Of a DNA stretch of 64,000 nucleotides, positions 44,476-53,765 are shown piece after piece. The notes beneath the pieces were generated by a model. The model did no database searches. It worked only from the letters and a program-made list of their open reading frames with translations, and was not told where the DNA came from. How positions within the stretch are numbered: position 1 is the first letter of the stretch; the number at the start of each line of letters is the position of its first letter. Origin of the DNA: an uncultured Bacilli bacterium (GTDB taxonomy: Bacteria; Bacillota_I; Bacilli_A; ML615J-28; CAG-698); assembly GCA_934096585.1 (NCBI GenBank), contig CAKOMG010000001.1:124001-188000 (forward strand), read 5' to 3'. Both the position numbers and the translations under genes were made by a program.

Positions 44476-45255
44476 TCACTCCTTTTCTATACTATTTAAT
44501 ATTTTTAATTCTTCTTCAATACTATTATCATTGAATAAGTTTTTGCTATAAACTTTTGCAGTTTCGCTGCCAACAATATCAATAATAATATTTGCAATTT
44601 TGTTTGTGCCGATATTTATAGAACCACTGATCATTGTCTTTTTAATCCAATGTACTGGGTTAACAGCATTTAACACATTACTTGCCATTTTCGCAATACT
44701 ACCGATGTGTGTTTTTTCTGCTGCTTTAACTATTTTACTATCTTCAATTTGTTTCTTTTTGTCTAAAAAATTAAAGATTGTGGAAATCTTAATTTTTTCT
44801 ACTTTTTTTAATATTCTTCCTTGAAATACATTTTCTATTCTATCTGTTATATAGCTAGATAATACTATTAACTCTTCTATTGATATTTCATAAATTGGAT
44901 ATTTAGAATTTGGATAATATATTTTTGCAATGTCTTTAATTAATTGAAAAGATATATTTTTAATACATTCTATTTTTTGATTAAATGTTAAAGTTTGGCT
45001 TTCTTCTTTATATTCATCTTTAGCACCACGAATAAAATTATTGACTTCTTCTTTATGTGTATATGAACATACTATTTGTCCATTTTTTTTATCAACTTTT
45101 TTAATTGATGTTAAAACAATAATTAAATAACTTATCCCACAAATTATAAATCCAATAACAATTCCTGTCAAAAGTAATAAAATGCTAGTCCATGACACTT
45201 TAGAAAATAAATTTGAAAAAAAGTTTCTGATGCTTTTCCAAATACTTAAAATCAT
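44476..45255 (-). CDS. Membrane-anchored protein of unknown function upstream of ftsK
   Basis: A 259-residue protein from ATG 45255 (MILSIWKSIRNFF), chosen because AAGGAG lies six bases upstream. One strong hydrophobic segment (ILLLLTGIVIGFIICGISYLIIVL, residues about 25-48) follows a basic start. The rest is a helical cytosolic region with KAAEKTHIGSIAKMASNVLNAVNPVHWIKK and a second, amphipathic stretch near the end. I do not recognise a family. It ends four bases before ftsK, whose product lacks a membrane domain, so a membrane-tether role for the translocase is possible but unproven. Confidence 0.65.
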   Translation of the reverse strand: MILSIWKSIRNFFSNLFSKVSWTSILLLLTGIVIGFIICGISYLIIVLTSIKKVDKKNGQIVCSYTHKEEVNNFIRGAKDEYKEESQTLTFNQKIECIKNISFQLIKDIAKIYYPNSKYPIYEISIEELIVLSSYITDRIENVFQGRILKKVEKIKISTIFNFLDKKKQIEDSKIVKAAEKTHIGSIAKMASNVLNAVNPVHWIKKTMISGSINIGTNKIANIIIDIVGSETAKVYSKNLFNDNSIEEELKILNSIEKE

Positions 45256-45358
45256 GGTTTTGCTCCTTTCATACAATTTATAAACTATCTTTATTGTAAT
45301 AATTATTATAGCACAAAATTACTTATTTCTCAATAGCATTTTTTTAAAATTATGCTTG

Positions 45359-45387
45359 TTGATTTTTTCGATGATTTATGTTATTAT
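45359..45387 (+). promoter_or_regulatory. Promoter of the HAD phosphatase gene
   Basis: -35 TTGATT (45359-45364), a 17-base spacer, and extended -10 TGT-TATTAT (hexamer 45382-45387). The predicted start at about 45394 lies only about five bases before the first ATG, implying a near-leaderless message. Confidence 0.6.
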
Positions 45388-45398
45388 AGATAAAGAAA

Positions 45399-46229
45399 AT
45401 GGTAAAAAATATGAAATATAAAGACTTAGAAAATTATTTAATTGCGATTGACTTAGATGGAACTTTAATCACAGGTTTTGATGATTATGACAAAAAGAGT
45501 TTCGAAATTTTAAAGGACGTTGCAAAACGAAACTATTGTGTTATTGCAACTGGTAGACCATTTAGATCAAGTAAGTTCTATTATGATCTTCTTGACTTAC
45601 ATACTCCTATTATTAATTATAATGGAGCATGGGTACATCATCCAACAGACAAGAATTTTGAAACTAAAATGATTAACATTGACAAAAACATTTTAATTGA
45701 TTTTATCGATAAAGAAAGGGATATTTTAAATAATGTTTTTTGTGAAATTGAGGATAATATCTTTTTACTAAAGGAAACGGAAGAAATAAAACCATACCTT
45801 CACTTAGATGGTGGAGTGTTACATGTTGGTGAATTTAAGGATATCCTTTATGGAAATCCTAATGGTGCCATTATATTCGCAAAACCTGGAAGTGAAGAAA
45901 GGTTAGAGAACTACATTAAAAATGTAATTAACGATCAATTCAAGATAAGATATTGGTTTGTGAATACTTCGTTAGTTTGTGAGTTTTATAATCCTAAAAC
46001 TTCAAAAGCAAATGCATTAAAAAAGATTTGTGATTATTATCATATTGATCATGATAAAACGATTTGTATAGGTGATGGTCATAATGATATTGAAATGATT
46101 GATTTTGCGAAAATTGGTGTAGCTATGAATAATGGTCATCCTGAATTACTTGAACATGCGGATATTATAACTGATGATGTTACTCATAATGGTGTTTATA
46201 ATTTCTTTATGATGGATATAAAAAAATAG
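45399..46229 (+). CDS. Cof-type HAD hydrolase
   Basis: A cytosolic Mg-dependent phosphatase of the HAD superfamily, Cof (IIB cap) type, with 276 residues. Motif I is IDLDGTLI (nucleophile Asp), motif II ATGRPF, motif III the Lys in KTSKANAL and motif IV IGDGHNDIEMI. Relatives dephosphorylate sugar phosphates or flavin precursors; the substrate is unknown. Neither ATG 45399 nor the in-frame ATG 45411 has a Shine-Dalgarno sequence, and the promoter is so close that initiation may be near-leaderless. The gene is alone on the plus strand and ends in a terminator shared with the convergent HTH gene. Confidence 0.88.
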   Translation: MVKNMKYKDLENYLIAIDLDGTLITGFDDYDKKSFEILKDVAKRNYCVIATGRPFRSSKFYYDLLDLHTPIINYNGAWVHHPTDKNFETKMINIDKNILIDFIDKERDILNNVFCEIEDNIFLLKETEEIKPYLHLDGGVLHVGEFKDILYGNPNGAIIFAKPGSEERLENYIKNVINDQFKIRYWFVNTSLVCEFYNPKTSKANALKKICDYYHIDHDKTICIGDGHNDIEMIDFAKIGVAMNNGHPELLEHADIITDDVTHNGVYNFFMMDIKK

Positions 46230-46250
46230 TCACAATTGTGGCTATTTTTT
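46222..46250. terminator. Bidirectional terminator between convergent genes
   Basis: Stem AAAAATAGTCACAA/TTGTGGCTATTTTT (one mismatch) with T-runs on both strands. It serves the HAD gene (plus) and the small HTH gene (minus). Confidence 0.75.
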
Positions 46251-46258
46251 TATAATCA

Positions 46259-46438
46259 TTATTTTTTAGTTTTAATATTAATAATTTTTCTTGGATCTTT
46301 TGCATCTTTAGGAATATGCCAAGGTGAACCTTTTTTGTCTTGTGTAGCACCTGGAATCTTTCCATCTCTACACCATTGTGATACTGTGTTAATGGTGACA
46401 CCGCATCTTTCAGCCATTTCTTTTGTTCCTATATCCAT
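46259..46438 (-). CDS. 59-residue helix-turn-helix (MerR/excisionase-like) protein
   Basis: A small gene reading MDIGTKEMAERCGVTINTVS, then QWCRDGKIPGATQDKKGSPW, then HIPKDAKDPRKIINIKTKK. The pattern EMAERCGVTxxTVxxWCRDGKIPGA-x(n)-WHIP is a textbook helix-turn-helix of the excisionase/MerR-like (HTH_17) type, and it is complete in 59 residues. GGAAG lies six bases before the ATG. It is 28 bases after the SHOCT-domain gene, so it is probably in the same transcript. Such stand-alone proteins are often excisionases or transcription factors; no integrase or attachment site is nearby, so a regulatory role is more likely. Confidence 0.8.
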   Translation of the reverse strand: MDIGTKEMAERCGVTINTVSQWCRDGKIPGATQDKKGSPWHIPKDAKDPRKIINIKTKK

Positions 46439-46466
46439 ATTTTTCTTCCTTCTTTAATTATAATAA

Positions 46467-47441
46467 TTATTTTAGATTTAATAACTCTTTCTTTTTGCTA
46501 TCAAATTCTTCTTGAGTTATAGCACCACAGTCTAATAATTCTTTTAGCTTTTTTATTTCATCCAAACTTGAATTAGTATTACTTTCTTTTGCGCTATTTT
46601 TTAACATTCTTTCTTGATAACGTTCATAAGATTTTAAATTGAATAATTTTTCTTCATCTCGAAGTAAAATTAAAGACTTTCCAGTTGAAACATGATATAG
46701 TATTGGTAAATTTGTTTTTTCACTAAACACAAATTTTCCACCACAATAATTTGTTGTAGATACATAATCGTTTTGATTATTCAATTTTTTCATTGCAGCT
46801 GCAGTTCCATAAAAAGATTCTGTAACTGCTAATGATAATTTAGATGGAGTTTTATTTATATTAGATAATCTAAATTCATCAGTTTCATTATACTTTTCTA
46901 TATATAATAAGTCGTCAAGTGAATATAAATAATCTTTAAAATCAGATACTTTGGCTTTTTGATATACATTCAAAGCATAATCAGTTTTTTTTGATTCAAG
47001 AAATATTTCTTTAAATTCATATTTATTTAAACTCAATTGTTTATTAATCACCTTGTCATAATCGTATAATCCATTTATATAAAAATACTTATCATTATAT
47101 ATAAAAGTAATTGATGTATTATAACTAATTTCCTTAGAGCCTTTACTTAATTCTATTTTTCTAAAACTATTCTTAAAATCTTGAAAACTCATATTAAATT
47201 CTTTTTCGAATTCAACACAAAAAGGAAGTTTTGATATATCGACATCTTTATTTTTTTCACATTCATCCCTTTGTTTTGCTTTAATTTTTTCAGTATATTC
47301 TCTTTCTTGTTTCTCTTTTTCTGCAGCAATTCTTTCTTCTTCTTTTTTTGCTTTAGCTTCTTGTATTTTTTCTTTTCCAGCTACAACAAGGCAACACACA
47401 AAAAATAACCAAAGTATAACTAATATTATTCCTAATATCAT
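46467..47441 (-). CDS. Membrane-anchored protein with C-terminal SHOCT domain
   Basis: A 324-residue protein. One N-terminal transmembrane helix (LGIILVILWLFFVCCLVVAG, residues 3-22) is followed by a highly charged helical coil (KEKIQEAKAKKEEERIAAEKEK), a middle alpha/beta domain I do not recognise, and a C-terminal SHOCT motif (IKKLKELLDCGAITQEEFDSKKKELL, the last 30 residues). SHOCT is a short C-terminal oligomerisation or partner-binding segment. AAGGAG precedes the ATG. The small HTH gene follows, suggesting the two are co-expressed. Confidence 0.75.
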   Translation of the reverse strand: MILGIILVILWLFFVCCLVVAGKEKIQEAKAKKEEERIAAEKEKQEREYTEKIKAKQRDECEKNKDVDISKLPFCVEFEKEFNMSFQDFKNSFRKIELSKGSKEISYNTSITFIYNDKYFYINGLYDYDKVINKQLSLNKYEFKEIFLESKKTDYALNVYQKAKVSDFKDYLYSLDDLLYIEKYNETDEFRLSNINKTPSKLSLAVTESFYGTAAAMKKLNNQNDYVSTTNYCGGKFVFSEKTNLPILYHVSTGKSLILLRDEEKLFNLKSYERYQERMLKNSAKESNTNSSLDEIKKLKELLDCGAITQEEFDSKKKELLNLK

Positions 47442-47512
47442 TAATTCTCCTTCATATTTATTTTCAATTAATTATATCACTTATATATGAAATAATATTT
47501 CATTTTAAAAAA

Positions 47513-47535
47513 GAATTGACAAAAAACGTCAATTC
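47513..47535 (-). terminator. Intrinsic terminator of the giant lipoprotein gene
   Basis: Perfect 8-bp stem GAATTGAC/GTCAATTC with a 7-base loop, followed on the minus strand by TTTTTT. Confidence 0.75.
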
Positions 47536-47565
47536 TCTTTTTATTTATTAAATAATTAATATTTA

Positions 47566-50500
47566 TTACCATATTGTAGTTGTACCATTTACATCATGCC
47601 AATAATTAGAACTTCCATTTATACAAATCAAAGTTACATTATTTGGAACATCTCCATTATATATTTTTTTCCATTGATTTATGTTTCCTAAATATATTAT
47701 ATTGATTAATTGTGAAGCATTGTTAAAGGTACCTTCTTCAATATTATCAATATTAGTTCCAATAATTATTGTTTTTAAATTTGTTCCTGAAAAAGCACTA
47801 TTACTAATTTTAGTAATTTTAATTTCATTACAAGAGCTTGGAATCATAATTGTATCCTTTGCACCATAATATCCTGCTAATGTATATTGTGTTTCATCAT
47901 TATCATTATTTTCTAATAATTGATAATCATTGAAATCATCTGCTTTATTTGGTGCTTCTTTCGAATAAAAATACACTGTTCTAGCAGGAATGTTTTTTAA
48001 TGATTCAACTGCATACCAATCATCATTTGTACCATAATAATATAATTTTTCAATTGAACCATTTGAAAAAGCACTTGAAGAAATATTTATACAAGTTGTT
48101 GGTAAATAAAATTCTTTAATATCACAATATTCAAAACAGAATGTATCTAATTCATTTAATTTACTGTTAGCACTTATTTCAACTCTTGTAATATTAGCAT
48201 ATGTTTCATTCAAAAGGTCATGTGGTCTAAATAACCCATCCATTAAATACTCAACATTGTTGCCAATTTTTAATGTTATTCCACTAGATTCGTGACCTGT
48301 AAAACAAAATGGGGCAAAATTACCATTAACAGAACATCTTACCGCACGTTTACAATTATAATAAATGTACTCAAGTTTTTGACATCCATAAAAAACAAAA
48401 TTTCCAAAACCACTTACATTTTCACCTATAGCTATTCTTTCTAAATTCTTACAATTTGCAAAACACATCATATCTAGTTTAGTTACACCATCTCCTATAA
48501 TTAACATAGTTAATTTATTAAAATCAGTAAAGCATCTGTCAGGAATTATTCCAATATAATTATTTGGAATTATAAGTTGTTCAGTCATTTCCTTAAATTG
48601 CTTTAAAACAATCAAAGAAATAAAGTATGAATAATCTGTTTTATAAACTATTTTATCAAACAATACTCTATCAGGCATATCAATTTTAACACCATCACCA
48701 ATATATGTCATTACATATGCAGTATCATCTTTTATTTTAACAATAAAATCTTGATATTCAATAGTTTGTGCTTCAGTTAAAAATTCATTAAAGCCGCAAT
48801 CAATACAAGTATCTTTAGAAAAATTATGACTAGGTTCTCCAAAGCAATAATCTTTATATTCATAATCACATCTTGTACATTGATATAACATATAGCTTAC
48901 ACAAGGCCCATCAACTTTAGATTCACTATAATCATGTCCTAGTTTTTGTATTACATAATCATTAATTTCATTATAATTTTCATCAAATATTTTTTTACAT
49001 TTAGTACATTCATAATGAGCTTTCATTCCATCTTCTTCACAAGTTGGTTTAACTTCTTCAATCCAACTAGAAAATGAATGTGTTGCTTCACCTTCTTTTG
49101 TACAAACAATTGTTTCATATTCACAATTTTTACATACTTTTTTAATATATATAGAATCTGAGCATGGATCATCTAATGTTGTTTCTATAAAATCATGTTC
49201 GTTTTCATACACAACTTGATATTGTAATGATTGATTACTTGAAACATTGATTACATTATCATAAGAAATAATTTTACCATTTAACTTTATGCATACAAAT
49301 TTCTTATTATTAAAATCATTTGGCAAAGTAACTGTAATAGTTTCCCCATATTTCTTTTTTGTTTCATTTACTATAGTTTCATCAATATCAATAAAAGTAA
49401 TATCATATTCTTCATTCATATCTACTAAATGAATACTATAATCACAACTTAAAGATCCATAATTAATAGTAATTATATGATTGCCAACACTTGATAATTT
49501 TTCTAAATCACTAGTTGATATCATTTTTTCATCAAGAGAAATTTGAACAATCAAACCTTTAATATCAACTAAATCCAAATAAAGATTATTGATATTAAAA
49601 CTATTAATATCATAAATTTTATTTTTAAGTTTTTTATTTTGTTTAATTACTGATAAATTTGATGTATTAATTTCTGTAGAATCATCAATAAAGTTTTCAT
49701 CCCATTCAACAATTACATCATCAATATAATGCCAGTATTTGCCAGCTTGTGTTGGTTTAGTTTCTGAATATAAATATACTGTTGCTGAATCAAATTCTTT
49801 ACTCCAACCAGTTAATAATGAATCAAATTCTTCTTTAGTTTTTCCTTGAAAATAAATTTTGCTTAAAGATGGACATTCACTAAATTGACTTTTATTAATT
49901 TTTTCTAACGTATTAGGCAAAGTCACTATTGTTAATAAATAAAAAGAAGAAAAGTAAGCTAATGATTTAATATTGTAATTAGCAAAATCTTTTTTAAAAT
50001 TAAAAGTTTCAATTCCTCTATCATAACAATTTAAATAATATATTTCGTTTTCGCTTGTTAAAATATATGAGTACTTTTTTGTTTGAACATATTCAAGAGT
50101 TACATTACTATTATAATGAATGTTTGCATTTGTTAATGAACTATTGTTTGTACCAATTGTTATCTTATTAATAAAATCTGATTTACTCCCTCCATAAAAC
50201 ATATCTGATAAAGATGAACAATTATAAAATGCATCACCACCTATATTTGTTATAGTGTTAGGTAAAGTAATGATTCTTAATGATGAGCATGAAGAAAACG
50301 CACCATTGCCTATACTTTTTATAGTATTTGGTAAATTAATTAATTTTAATGATGAACAATTATAAAATACATAATTATCTATACTTGTTATATTATCTAA
50401 CAAATTGATTGATTGTAATGAAGTGCATTGATAAAATGAAGAATAACCTATACTTGTTAAACTATTAGGTAAAATAATTATTTGTAATGATGAACATTTT

Positions 50501-52959
50501 TCAAATACATAGCGTTCTATGTTTTTTATTCCTTCTTCTATATTAACTTCTTTTATTAAAGTATTATTTTGAAAATAACTACTAGGAACTACTTCCCAAC
50601 TTCCAGGTATATTAATTCTAAATAAATGACTACTCATATTATTAAACATTTTTCTTGTATTACTTGCTTTATCTTTTGATAAGAAATTAATATTTGTAAA
50701 TGTTCCTGGTATATTACTTTCTTCATAATCAAAGAAACCTACTAATGCTTGATTTAATACATCAATTGTTATACTTTCTAAACTTAAACAGTTTAATAAT
50801 ATATTATCTTTATATGTTGATATTCCTGTATTAAATATTACTTCTTTTAAGCTTGTACATCCATTAAATACATTATCATCTATTTCTTTTATATCTTTTG
50901 ATAATATTACTCTTTCTATTTCTTGATTATCTTTAAAACTTGATTCTCCTAATATTGTAACAGTTTTTTCATTTATTTTATTTGGTATTGTTACTTCTTT
51001 ATCTATTCCTTTATATTTTAAGATCTTTATTTCACCATTTTCTAATTCTTCTACTTCATAATCTCCTACTACTGATCTATAATGTGCTTTTAATGTGATG
51101 TCTATTAGATTTGTATTAGTAAATGGTACATTAAATAATTCATTATTTAAATACCATCCTATAAATACACATCCATCTTTTTTTGCTTCTGGTAAACTTG
51201 TAATATTTGATTCATGATATTCTACTTTCTCTATTTCTTCTCCACCATCTGTATCAAATGTTAATGTAAATAGAGGTCCATATACACTTGTTACATTTAT
51301 ATCTTTATCAAATGTATAGATTGTATCTTTAAACTCTTTTCCTTCATATTCAAAGTATTTAAATCTATATCCTTCTTTTTCTATTACTGGCAATGTAAAA
51401 CTACTATCATATGTTACTTCTATTATAGTTTCATTATCTAATGTTATTTTATATTTATTTGGTGTATATTTTGCATATAGTGTTACATCACTTGTTACAT
51501 TATATCCTCCAAATACCCATTTTTCATTATATTCATTAAACCATCCTATAAATGTATAACCTTTCTTTACTGGGTCATTTGGTTTAATGATTTTTTGATT
51601 ATCTTCTACTTTTTGATCTTCTATTATGTCTATAGTATTAGTAATAAACTTAACTGTATGTACTTCTTTAGTAGCTAATCTTCCATTTACTAAATCATCT
51701 AACCATTCTTCTTCTGTTTTTGTATATTCTGGATGTTTCTCTTTATAGATTTCATAAGCTGATTTACCTTTTTCACCTATAAGATTTTTTACTTCTATTA
51801 GATTATACCATTCATTACTATTATTATAATGCCATTTAATATATCCATCTATTACACTTATTTCTATTTCTTCCCCTTTATCTCCCTTTTCTCCTATAAG
51901 TGTTTTTACTTCTATTAGATTATACCATTCATTACTATTTTTATAATGCCATTTAATATATCCATCTATTACACTTAATTCTACTTCTTCTCCTTTTTCT
52001 CCTTTTACATTACCTACATTTATTACTTCTCCATTGGATAATGTAATAATAAGATTACTATCTTTATCAAGTTCAGTCTTAACAATAGATACTCCATCAT
52101 TACCTTTTTCACCTTGTAATCCTATAAGTGTTTTTACTTCTATTAAATTATACCATTCATTACTATTTTTATAATGCCACTTAATATATCCATCTATTAC
52201 ACTTATTTCTACTTCTTCCCCTTTATCTCCCTTTTCTCCTATAAGTGTTTTAACTTCTATTAGATTATACCATTCATTACTATTTTTATAATGCCACTTA
52301 ATATATCCATCTATTACACTTATTTCTACTTCTTCACCTTTATCTCCTTTTACATTACCTACATTTATTACTTCTCCATTGGATAATGTAATAATAAGAT
52401 TACTATCTTTATCAAGTTCAGTCTTAACAATAGATACTCCATCATTACCTTTTTCACCTTGTAATCCTATAAGTGTTTTTACTTCTATTAAATTATACCA
52501 TTCATTACTATTTTTATAATGCCACTTAATATATCCATCTATTACACTTATTTCTACTTCTTCCCCTTTATCTCCCTTTTCTCCTATAAGTGTTTTAACT
52601 TCTATTAGATTATACCATTCATTACTATTTTTATAATGCCACTTAATATATCCATCTATTACACTTATTTCTACTTCTTCACCTTTATCTCCTTTTACAT
52701 TACCTACATTTATTACTTCTCCATTGGATAATGTAATAATAAGATTACTATCTTTATCTAATTCCACTTTTACAATAGATGTACCATCTATACCTTTAAT
52801 GGTATTTAACCATTCTTCATATGTACCCTCATAACCTACTTCTTTTGCCATTTCATAGATTTTATATTGAGGTTCATTTTTGTGTGGATTAAACAATTCA
52901 CAACCAACTAAAAAACATGATAACACTAAAACTACAATTATAATTAATTTCTTTTTCAT
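47566..52959 (-). CDS. Giant modular surface lipoprotein (collagen-like, InlB and BspA-LRR repeats)
   Basis: A 1797-residue cell-surface lipoprotein. The signal MKKKLIIIVVLVLSCFLVGC has its lipobox at Cys20. Residues about 70-410 are near-identical tandem repeats built from two modules: GEKGDKGEEVEISVIDG with WHYKNSNEWYNLIEV, and GLQGEKGNDGVSIVKTELDK with LSNGEVINVGNVK; short G-x-K-G stretches recall collagen-like or phage-tail proteins. Residues about 435-620 carry three InlB-type repeats. BspA-type leucine-rich repeats follow (LPNTIKSIGNGAF style) at about 660-960, then Cys-pair ribbons (CKNCEYETIVC, CTKCKKIFDE) near 1270-1400, and more BspA repeats to the end. It is probably adhesive. Length changes by recombination between the identical repeats are likely. 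Confidence 0.85.
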   Translation of the reverse strand: MKKKLIIIVVLVLSCFLVGCELFNPHKNEPQYKIYEMAKEVGYEGTYEEWLNTIKGIDGTSIVKVELDKDSNLIITLSNGEVINVGNVKGDKGEEVEISVIDGYIKWHYKNSNEWYNLIEVKTLIGEKGDKGEEVEISVIDGYIKWHYKNSNEWYNLIEVKTLIGLQGEKGNDGVSIVKTELDKDSNLIITLSNGEVINVGNVKGDKGEEVEISVIDGYIKWHYKNSNEWYNLIEVKTLIGEKGDKGEEVEISVIDGYIKWHYKNSNEWYNLIEVKTLIGLQGEKGNDGVSIVKTELDKDSNLIITLSNGEVINVGNVKGEKGEEVELSVIDGYIKWHYKNSNEWYNLIEVKTLIGEKGDKGEEIEISVIDGYIKWHYNNSNEWYNLIEVKNLIGEKGKSAYEIYKEKHPEYTKTEEEWLDDLVNGRLATKEVHTVKFITNTIDIIEDQKVEDNQKIIKPNDPVKKGYTFIGWFNEYNEKWVFGGYNVTSDVTLYAKYTPNKYKITLDNETIIEVTYDSSFTLPVIEKEGYRFKYFEYEGKEFKDTIYTFDKDINVTSVYGPLFTLTFDTDGGEEIEKVEYHESNITSLPEAKKDGCVFIGWYLNNELFNVPFTNTNLIDITLKAHYRSVVGDYEVEELENGEIKILKYKGIDKEVTIPNKINEKTVTILGESSFKDNQEIERVILSKDIKEIDDNVFNGCTSLKEVIFNTGISTYKDNILLNCLSLESITIDVLNQALVGFFDYEESNIPGTFTNINFLSKDKASNTRKMFNNMSSHLFRINIPGSWEVVPSSYFQNNTLIKEVNIEEGIKNIERYVFEKCSSLQIIILPNSLTSIGYSSFYQCTSLQSINLLDNITSIDNYVFYNCSSLKLINLPNTIKSIGNGAFSSCSSLRIITLPNTITNIGGDAFYNCSSLSDMFYGGSKSDFINKITIGTNNSSLTNANIHYNSNVTLEYVQTKKYSYILTSENEIYYLNCYDRGIETFNFKKDFANYNIKSLAYFSSFYLLTIVTLPNTLEKINKSQFSECPSLSKIYFQGKTKEEFDSLLTGWSKEFDSATVYLYSETKPTQAGKYWHYIDDVIVEWDENFIDDSTEINTSNLSVIKQNKKLKNKIYDINSFNINNLYLDLVDIKGLIVQISLDEKMISTSDLEKLSSVGNHIITINYGSLSCDYSIHLVDMNEEYDITFIDIDETIVNETKKKYGETITVTLPNDFNNKKFVCIKLNGKIISYDNVINVSSNQSLQYQVVYENEHDFIETTLDDPCSDSIYIKKVCKNCEYETIVCTKEGEATHSFSSWIEEVKPTCEEDGMKAHYECTKCKKIFDENYNEINDYVIQKLGHDYSESKVDGPCVSYMLYQCTRCDYEYKDYCFGEPSHNFSKDTCIDCGFNEFLTEAQTIEYQDFIVKIKDDTAYVMTYIGDGVKIDMPDRVLFDKIVYKTDYSYFISLIVLKQFKEMTEQLIIPNNYIGIIPDRCFTDFNKLTMLIIGDGVTKLDMMCFANCKNLERIAIGENVSGFGNFVFYGCQKLEYIYYNCKRAVRCSVNGNFAPFCFTGHESSGITLKIGNNVEYLMDGLFRPHDLLNETYANITRVEISANSKLNELDTFCFEYCDIKEFYLPTTCINISSSAFSNGSIEKLYYYGTNDDWYAVESLKNIPARTVYFYSKEAPNKADDFNDYQLLENNDNDETQYTLAGYYGAKDTIMIPSSCNEIKITKISNSAFSGTNLKTIIIGTNIDNIEEGTFNNASQLINIIYLGNINQWKKIYNGDVPNNVTLICINGSSNYWHDVNGTTTIW
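51780..52790 (-). repeat. 345-bp near-identical tandem repeats inside the lipoprotein gene
   Basis: The landmark ccttttacat (plus-strand reading) recurs at 52001, 52346 and 52691, giving an exact 345-base (115-codon) period. Two full units and flanking partial units are nearly identical at base level. Each unit itself holds two copies of a sub-module of about 39 codons. The flanks diverge (one copy has NNSNEWYNLIEVKNLIG instead of KNSNEWYNLIEVKTLIG), as expected for expansion from the middle. Confidence 0.9.
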
Positions 52960-53030
52960 GATCTTATACCTTTCCTTTATTATATTTATAATTTATTATA
53001 CTACTTGCTTATGAAAATATATTTCAATAA

Positions 53031-53057
53031 AAAAAGAATTGGTCAAAAAACCAACTC
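53031..53057 (-). terminator. Minus-strand terminator upstream of the giant lipoprotein
   Basis: On the minus strand GAGTTGGT loops back on ACCAATTC (one mismatch), with a TTTTTTT tail. Confidence 0.65.
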
Positions 53058-53280
53058 GTTTTATATACTTTCTATACATTTGTCTATTGTTTTAAGTGAT
53101 GTTTTTAACTAATTTCCCTTATAATCTGTTAAAAGGACATTATTTATTTACTATTTTAAAGATGTATTCTTTGTAAAAGAAAGTATTTCTAACCCCTCCC
53201 CGCATTTAATTATTATTAAACAAAAGTCAATTGATCTTTTTATTTTATCTAGTAATTAATAAAACAACTAGAAACTTAGA

Positions 53281-53311
53281 AAGCCCCTTGTAAACAACTT
53301 ACAAGGGACTT
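53281..53311. terminator. Hairpin in the long intergenic stretch
   Basis: Arms AAGCCCCTTGTAA and TTACAAGGGACTT (13 bp, one mismatch) around a 5-base loop. The GC-rich stem and moderately T-rich minus-strand tail suggest a terminator for transcripts from the protease side. Confidence 0.5.
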
Positions 53312-53626
53312 AAAGAAAGTAAGTAAATAAACATAAATACTAATATTCATTAGTATTTTTATACAACTGAGCAATAATTCGGAATGCATGTAAACCACGC
53401 AATCATAAAAAGGTTTAATGCAAGAAAAAATAATATAAAAACTTTGATTATTTTAAACAATTTTTTTAGTTTTGCCGTTATCCAGTTTGCATATGTGAAT
53501 ACGGTGTGATTTTTTCCTTTCGTTTATCAATAGATTTACAAATCAAGATAACCATCTACTCATTGTTTCAAATAATCACCATTTTGTTAAACTTTTATCT
53601 TCTAAGTTTAAACAAACGTTATATAT

Positions 53627-53711
53627 AATAACAATTGTTCTAATTCTTTAACTGAAAGTGAAGCGCGAAAATGTTAAATATAAAATATTAATTATTAGAA
53701 CAACTGTTATT
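53627..53711. repeat. 18-bp inverted repeat with a 49-base loop
   Basis: AATAACAATTGTTCTAAT (53627-53644) and ATTAGAACAACTGTTATT (53694-53711) pair fully except one A/G change that would be a G-U pair on one strand. It lies just after the subtilisin-like protease gene. Confidence 0.7.
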
Positions 53712-53765
53712 ACCAAATTCATTAATTTCCCCATATTTTATTTTAAATTTATCATCATTAGATTC

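Larger units (their letters stand above)
52960..53765. other. Long intergenic stretch (806 bases) without a gene
   Basis: No coding frame with a ribosome binding site is seen on either strand. It holds a minus-strand terminator (53031-53057), a second hairpin (53281-53311) and an 18-bp inverted repeat (53627-53711). The base composition is a little less AT-rich around 53450-53560. It may be the remains of a mobile or eroded gene, or an untranslated region 3' of the protease gene. Confidence 0.5.

Noticed and set aside
46207..46401. 64-codon minus-strand frame over the HAD terminator
   Set aside because: It covers the terminator and has no ribosome binding site; the overlapping 59-codon HTH frame (46259-46438) has one and matches a known fold.
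51780..52790. Direct repeats considered as a CRISPR array or IS-related repeats
   Set aside because: The repeats are 345 bases long, in frame, and code for protein modules; there are no unique spacers, cas genes or transposase.
52960..53765. tRNA or rRNA genes in the long intergenic stretch
   Set aside because: No cloverleaf, CCA end or anticodon arm pattern was found on either strand; the hairpins present are terminator-like.
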